Positions 58,108-64,000 of a stretch of 64,000 nt of DNA are shown here, one piece after another. Below the pieces are notes generated by a model. It made no database searches, was not told where the DNA came from, and worked only from the letters and a program-made list of their open reading frames with translations. The stretch's first letter is position 1. Every line of letters begins with the position of its first letter. Origin of the DNA: Xanthostigma xanthostigma (lineage: Eukaryota; Arthropoda; Insecta; Raphidioptera; Raphidiidae); contig OY754470.1 in NCBI GenBank assembly GCA_963575645.1, forward strand, positions 50,003,201 through 50,067,200, read 5' to 3'. The position numbers and the translations under genes are program-made.

Positions 58108-59572
58108 TTAAAATATTGTTGTTTATTGTCACTAAACACTAACAGATTTTGCCAGTGTACCAATCCAAGTTTAAACTAACGTAGAGTTAAATGTTGATCT
58201 AGTCAGAACACCGGCATCAGAATCAGCGATTTGTACGTCCATCCCTCTTGTTTACGCAGACATTCTGCATTGGTTTATTGCACCTCAGGTCGGCTAACTA
58301 TTGCATCGTATTGCACTAGCGAGATTTATTAACTTCATTTATTATCTTGAAGACGTTTAGCAAAGGATAGCAAACACATAGTTTACCACTAACGTGCCGT
58401 ACTACTTCGTAACAACTCAACTAAATACTGACGAAATGCACTCAACAACGGCGTTAATGTTGAGTTGTTAAACAAGTTGTGTCCGACTTATCTTCCGCCT
58501 TTTGTGTTTCTAATAGTCGGATATGTAAATGAAAATATACTGATGGCATTTATGCTAGTGACATAATGCCGTTATTCACTTAATTGTTAATACTTCATTA
58601 GATTGTTCATTGTATTTACTGCTAACAATTTTGTAGACAACGTCTACAGTGACCAAAGGATCCAGAAAAACGCAATTACAGATATTAAATTTGCATTTAT
58701 TGACTAACGTTTCGAAGGATTTACCTTCATACTCAGAGTATCTACAAATGCCGTCAAATATGTAATGTTGTCAAAATAATAAAAAACCGTTATATGTAGA
58801 TGGTGATATGTATAACATAATTTAGAATAATTTCCCAAACGATGATCAAAATCTTAACTATGTCAAGTACAGTTTAGCGGTAAGGCCTATTGTATTTACT
58901 AATTATTTTTAAAATGAGGAATCGGTATGTTTTTCTAAAGAAGCACAAGATCTTATTTGACGATTTCCTATGTTTAATTAAAATGACTTAGAAAAATAAA
59001 ACTTTCTATATGTAAATGATATAAGTTTGATACACACAATTAATATAAAAAAATATTTTGAGTAAATGAACGTAGCTAATAAATTAAAAATATAGGTACT
59101 AAATATTGTGTAAGGAAATTTTGGGAGTAAAAACGAATCCCTAAAGGCAGATTAAAACAAGCAAAATAAACATATTGTTTTATTTCATAACATAAACACA
59201 TCAACAACACAGAAAAAAATAATATCACAACACCCACATCGTATAATAAAATACATAAGAATATATATCGAGTGGAGCAAAATATTTGTACAAACAGTTT
59301 TTTTTTAGTCTTTTTTAACTCTTATTTTATTTTTTTGAAGCTTAACTACGATAACGATATCATATGAATTTTATGATCAGAATCATATTTCAAAAATATC
59401 TACCAATTAAAAATTTTTCTATATGACAATTTTTTTAAGAAAATGACTATATATAGAGTTTAATTACAGTGCTTTTGAGATCCCTACTGTCGCTAATTAG
59501 AAAATTTAGGATGATTTTTTAATTAACCGATTATTTCTTTATGCAATTAATTGACGTATCGATTTAATTTTT
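58108..59572. other. AT-rich stretch; one degenerate hammerhead-like motif
   Basis: No gene is supported. The motif at 58706-58736 is listed separately. Confidence 0.4.
58706..58736 (-). ncRNA. Degenerate hammerhead-like core (H4)
   Basis: On the minus strand CTGAGTA, a stem GAAGG-taaat-CCTTC and GAAACGTT. Stem II is a clean 5-bp helix, but the invariant G of CTGANGA is replaced by T, so activity is unlikely. Confidence 0.4.
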
Positions 59573-60277
59573 GACGTGATAACGTCTTATAAATTGATGA
59601 ATCACCAATATTATAAATTGATAAAACACCGGCTGCATGTACGAAAAAGTGTAACGTAACGCGTAACGCATAACGCATAACGCATAACGCGTAACGTTCC
59701 GCCTGACCCTGTGCGTGCTTTTTGCTAATTTCTCGCTCAATTTAAATCAGATCGGTTTGAAACCAGTCTTAAACGAAAGAGGAGAACATTTTACATAGAT
59801 TTCGTATAACAGAATTTGCCTAAACAGTTTTTTTATACAAATTTATATAGAAAAATATTTTATACAAATTTATATAGAAAAATATTTTATACATATAGAA
59901 AAATAGCTGTATAAATGCAATGTTGTCTAATGCATGGCGCGACGCGGTCGGTTGTCTTTGTTTGCCGTACATGGAAATTAGAAGCAAACGTATGTCTTGT
60001 CTTAACATGAAAACGGCTGCATTTCTAATGTTTAATTCAATTTTTTGACATTAGTATTTTGTGAAATGCAACGCCTTCTAAGTTAAGTATTGGAATAACT
60101 AATTATTATTAGAACATAATACTTTGACAGTTGCAAACGTCACTTTTGACATTTCTTATCATTCCGACACCAAGGATAAGCGGATTGAAACCAAATTTTG
60201 GGAGGTTTAGGTTATTTATTACGGAATACGTTATCACGTAAAACTATCGTCCGTAAACCGACTTTACAGACAACCAA
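59573..60277 (-). mobile_element. TTGG/GTC-family element, copy F (full length)
   Basis: On the minus strand it begins TTGGTTGTCTGTAAAG after six A residues and ends 'gttatcacgtc' before five A residues. It carries an extra partial AT-rich internal unit ('atattttatacatatagaa') and a GCGTTA array with three 'gcataac' units as seen on the plus strand ('acgcataacgcataacgc'). Otherwise it is collinear with copies B and C. The frames at 59820-60008 and 60198-60629 begin in or run through it and are not genes. Confidence 0.95.
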
Positions 60278-61212
60278 TTTTTTATCAATTAAATTCAAGT
60301 CAAATCCTCCCGTGCGGCTACGCCAAATAATACTAATTATTGTGCACGGCCATTTTGAACCATTCTGCAGATATAATATATATATACATTCAGAAGAAAA
60401 AAAATATATATGCATATTTATGGCCGTGTCTGTTTCGTTGTTAGGTGGTGGCACATATTTTTGCAATACATTATTTTCATTGCAGCAATTTTATTCTCAA
60501 CAACATTATATTCCCGGATTCTTCTATAGTGTTCCGTGCAACCACTCATATATATTTTCTCAAAACGATGGAAAATATTTCGCCATTATTTCCTGTGGGA
60601 AATCAGGAGCTGTAATGCTGTATAATTAGCCTCCACCATCATACCAGAATCTCTATGACGACTGAATGTGTGTATATATATATAAATGTATAATATATTT
60701 ACATATATGTATGCGGTCGGTAATATTGGACTCTAATACCGATGTATTCAGTTTCTCTACTCGAATGTACAATCTGTTCGTTCATAAACTGATACACATA
60801 GTTTCGCATAGTATGATCACCAACTTCAAGTGAGTTCTGTAATGTTACAAACAGCTCGAAGGGACATGACCTGTAAAACCAGCTTCGTTCAAGCGAATCC
60901 ACGGCAAAGTCTGTCCCTTTTCGTGTCTCTCTGAAGGAAAGAAATGACTCTCAATAGCTGAAGCTCTTTGCTTCTATGTGTCTCTCTGTATGTGGTGATT
61001 TTGATGAACTTAAAAACTCAAAGATTCAAAGAACATTAACCATATTACCAAGAGACTTAGTTCAATGTGCCCAGAGTAAACACGAGCTGAAATAAAAAAA
61101 TATGTTATAAATAATATTATTTATCGAAGGCACTAAAATATTTACTCTAGTCCTTTCATTAGTATTGCATTTAATAAGTCTTTATGAATATGGCCCTTAG
61201 TATAATAGGTAC
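60278..61212. other. Unassigned stretch with TA-rich microsatellites
   Basis: TA-rich repeats at about 60373-60413 and 60669-60705. The tail of the 143-codon frame (to 60629) has no recognised domain. Confidence 0.4.
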
Positions 61213-61575
61213 ACAATCCCCTATATTATTAAACGAGCTATCTACCTATGTACCTACCTAGTATGTCCCTAAATATTTTCTCGAAAACGGCCCTAACGAT
61301 TTGGATGAAATTTACTGAAAAGGGATTTTGGGGGGCAAAAAATCGTTTTAGCTAGGTCTCATCTCTCGAAAAAATCGTTTTCTTACAAATTTTATCATTA
61401 CAAAAATCAATTTTTTGACGTATGAAAATACTTAAATATTGTAAGTAGGTTTTGGAATTTTATACAAACAATGAAACAATTGTTTTCAAAATATTATGAC
61501 AGTTAATATTTAAAGCTTACCACAGCAGTATTTTATTTAACTCTCCGAGCAAAGCTCGGTCACCCAGGTACTGTC
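61213..61575 (+). repeat. Dispersed repeat ending in a CCGAGC/GCTCGG hairpin
   Basis: It runs from 'cctatattattaaacgagc' (about 61221) through 'ctcgaaaacggccctaacga' and 'gggattttggggggcaaaaa' to 'ctccgagcaaagctcggtca'. The last forms a 6-bp hairpin CCGAGC-aaa-GCTCGG just before 'cccaggtac'. This order resembles a family I recall from insect, mainly lepidopteran, genomes. The class (Helitron-like or other) is unresolved. Confidence 0.5.
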
Positions 61576-62605
61576 CTTTAATAGTAGCAAAATAGCTATA
61601 GCTGAAAAGTCTTATTTTTACGTACATATTCACATTAATATTGATGTAGTGATATTTTTGTTCCTCTTCCTCTGGGACAGATAATTTTGAATAGAACAAG
61701 TTATTATCCTTGACAAGCTCTTTCGATTCCCTTTTTTGCTAGGCAAAATTTGAACTAAAACCAAGCAATACTCTTTGTGTTTCATAGTTGTATAACTATA
61801 AAACATTATTCTGGTTGACTTTTAGGCAAAGTCATGGTGATACGGAAAAGGCAAGGTATAACAGATAATTTTCAACATATTTGAATATGTCTTCACATTA
61901 ATGGCCCTGAAGAAGATCACAACTGCTTTATAAATCAAATATAATATTCTTTGTAAGATTATCGAATGTTGAACATGAAATATCAGATAAAAGAGATCAG
62001 TTCAATCCAGTGATATCTGGATTATTTTGATTAGATTAGCTTTCGAACGTTCTGTATTGTTGAACTAATCCTTTTCAGTATCTAACCAAGTCCACTACAT
62101 GCAAAGTCGTAGAAGAGTTGTAGAGATATATCCCAGCGACTAGTCTTGCCGTTAGAGCTCGCCATGCCGTTATTATTATCAAACTTGTATACAGAATATC
62201 CCTATAGTGTGCTCGTTGCTTCAACATTATGTTCCCACCCTCTCGAGTGGTATGTCGACTGCTCGGTGTTGACCTCTGATTTGATTGCAGGAAAATCACA
62301 AATATGACTTTGAAAAGTTTGCATTTTCGTATTGTCAAAGTCTTCCTTTTATGAAACAAATGCGATCACGACATTTTTAAATCACAGCTTGCTAGAGTTC
62401 ATTCATTCAGATATTTTAGTTTTGTACGTCTCACAAAAAAATGGTTTACTGTTTATAGCATGTAATTCGAATGAGTCTTTTTTCTGAAATAGGAATAATT
62501 TCTTACTGACACGGTGACACCTATAGTAGTACGGTAAGGATAAACATTGCTAGTTTCCGCTAAAATACATGACTTTTTAAATAAATGATTTTAAAGCATA
62601 TATTA
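61576..62605. other. Unassigned stretch
   Basis: It includes a half motif 'ggccctgaagaagatcac' near 61905 resembling the CTGAAGA side of a hammerhead-like core, but no GAAAC follows. No gene is supported. Confidence 0.4.
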
Positions 62606-62834
62606 GAAATCGTGTCCATCGAGACAATTATTAACAAGAATCGCAGGATTGTGGACAAAAAGTTCTTTATTCAGTGTACGACGTTTCGTCTATAAATTTA
62701 GACTTTTTCAAGTACAATTAATGTTTTAAATTTTCACATTAATTGTACTTGAAAAAGTCTAAATTTATAGACGAAACGTCGTACACTGAATAAAGAATTT
62801 TTGTCCACAATCCTGCGATTCTTATTAATAATTA
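62606..62834. mobile_element. P-family palindrome (P2), about 99-bp arms
   Basis: Arms 62626-62724 and 62736-62834 are reverse complements with very few mismatches, separated by 11 bp. Each arm contains 'gtacttgaaaaagtctaaat' continuing 'ttatagacgaaacgtcgtac', then 'tgtccacaatcctgcgattc' on the right side. P1 at 27267-27535 shares this order and also the flanking 'atcgtgtccatcga'. The arm motif TAGACGAAACG after 'cttgaaaaagtcta' looks like a degenerate hammerhead-type stem II-GAAA. Confidence 0.85.
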
Positions 62835-63266
62835 TCTAAAGCATTTTTTTTTTCAATTTTAAAGAACTCAAGTGTGGATTACTAATTTCAAAATATAATA
62901 AAAACAATAACACAGCAATACACGAAATGACTGTACATATTCTAAAATCACAACAAAAATGTAATCTATCAACTAAATTTAATTACTAGAACAATGTTCT
63001 GAGGGCGTTGAAAATAAAACTTGGTAGACTATATCTGTGACCACTTAACAATGTCGTCTATGGTAATTTTTTTTGTAAAATTGAATTAATATTAGCTAAC
63101 GTAATACGGTAGTAAAAAACAGGGAAGTGTTTGTCGAATACAAAGGCTCCGTAGTTGTGCTTTTAAAAAATCTTGGTGCTTTTTTTTTTCAAAATTTTTT
63201 AACATACCGTTGAAACTTTAAAATATTTCTATTATTTTATTGTATTTCTCTACAAAACAAAATTAT

Positions 63267-63325
63267 AATGACCGTAATAATTTTCAACTAAAATATAAAT
63301 ACTTTAGTTGAAAATTGTCATAAAT
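63267..63325. repeat. Imperfect hairpin
   Basis: 'aatgac...attttcaactaaa' (63267-63293) is inverted as 'tttagttgaaaat.gtcat' (63303-63322) with a short AT-rich loop. Confidence 0.65.
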
Positions 63326-63624
63326 AATAATAAAATAAAATTGGTTATAAAAATCAAACTACTGAACGTATTACAATAAATTTTAATAGAGTTCCAGTTT
63401 GATAGTGAACAAAATGAATAAAATATAAACCAAGACGAAACGTATAAATAAGCTACTTTTGGATCGTAGAAGGCAATAAGGTGATTAACCAATCTTAAGT
63501 TCTTTGAATCAATTTTTTACTGGTTTGTTTTAAAATATCGTAAACTTGTTTGTGAATGTTATAGGACAGATGGAAGAACAAACACATGTTTGAATTCTGT
63601 GTCTTTTGCTTATTGAGCAATAAA

Positions 63625-63628
63625 CATA

Positions 63629-63659
<31 letters not shown>
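63625..63659. repeat. (ATTT)n microsatellite
   Basis: Uninterrupted 'tatttatttatttattta' simple repeat. Confidence 0.9.
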
Positions 63660-63661
<2 letters not shown>

Positions 63662-64000
63662 GCTGTTGCGGATTTCAATTACAATTTCACAAATAATTAA
63701 GAACTCAATCCATCTCTTATAGAACAGAATCTCCCCATTTCAAATGGCTACTGCGTGCGAAATTAACCTAGATATAACTTCTTGTATGAACGAAACTCAG
63801 CTCACACGCTCAAGCTTTGAAGCTCTGGCAGGCGGACAGACATGATAAGAGTTCCTAGTGGCCACGGAACCCTAAACATGCCAAAAGTCCACATAAGCAA
63901 ACATGCTTTGTGGTTGCAGATATCCGGTGCGGTGTTGCGGCCAATAGCCTCCCCGTAGTCGGTAAAGTCCGAGTTATGTACATAAGCAAGCGGCTGCTTA

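Larger units (their letters stand above)
62835..64000. other. AT-rich end of window without a recognised gene
   Basis: It contains the hairpin at 63267-63325 and the (ATTT)n microsatellite at 63625-63659. The last 250 bases are a little GC-richer with no supported feature. Confidence 0.4.

Noticed and set aside
60198..60629. 143-codon open frame, the longest in the window
   Set aside because: Its first third is the antisense of a TTGG/GTC-family end and the remainder crosses into a TA-rich microsatellite; no domain is recognised.
61900..61925. CTGAAGA half of a hammerhead-like motif
   Set aside because: No GAAA segment follows at stem II distance.

Overview
The window looks like non-coding insect DNA. 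It is strongly AT-rich and built mostly from decayed and non-autonomous transposable elements, and I found no intact host protein-coding gene. Several dispersed fragments look like insect repeats I associate with Lepidoptera: the 'gaacctcctcc...gtcggttaaaa' tail near 7010-7056, the 'gtgcgagctggactcgcg' piece near 12907, and the Helitron-like ends with CTAG|T. The order of insect is therefore an inference and is not proven. The window could be intergenic or lie inside a very large intron. The one signal for an intron is a strong 3'/5' splice-site pair around a 42-nt open segment at 47781-47822 (+).

Recognisable coding remnants all belong to transposons. They are two hAT transposase C-termini (1173-1394 + and 10533-10727 -), two pogo/Tigger fragments (an N-terminal helix-turn-helix at 25859-25981 - and a C-terminal tail at about 43298-43529 -), a Tc1/mariner fragment (33668-33835 -), and a jockey-like LINE reverse transcriptase split in two (31363-31588 and 32290-32834 +).

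The commonest family has six copies, with ends TTGGTTGTCTG and TATCACGTC: 9358-9532, 20009-20699 (-), 31589-32289, 38316-38862, 55886-56130 and 59573-60277 (-). All sit in A-tracts. One interrupts the LINE. Another interrupts a second repeat whose uninterrupted relative is present at 57838-58107, so the empty site can be read directly (an A6 tract, present on both sides after insertion).

Fold-back DNA is the other theme. There is a 1.16-kb inverted repeat with two 410-bp arms (21491-22653), and palindromes or long inverted repeats at 6104-6596, 19471-19700, 19711-19818, 27267-27535, 39001-39209 and 62626-62834. Three elements share a 5' hairpin followed by TTTATTCAAC terminal repeats (2635-3104, 16011-16487, 36809-37296). 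Four hammerhead-ribozyme-like cores (40676-40705, 57684-57711, 57938-57969, 58706-58736) and the inverted-arm repeats around one of them suggest Penelope-like retroelement debris.

Two tRNA-derived SINE families are present. One is an inverted pair at 27551-27940 (-) and 28676-29089 (+), the second with a 15-bp target-site duplication. The other occurs at 18176 and 44851. The remaining stretches are AT-rich DNA in which I see no supported feature.
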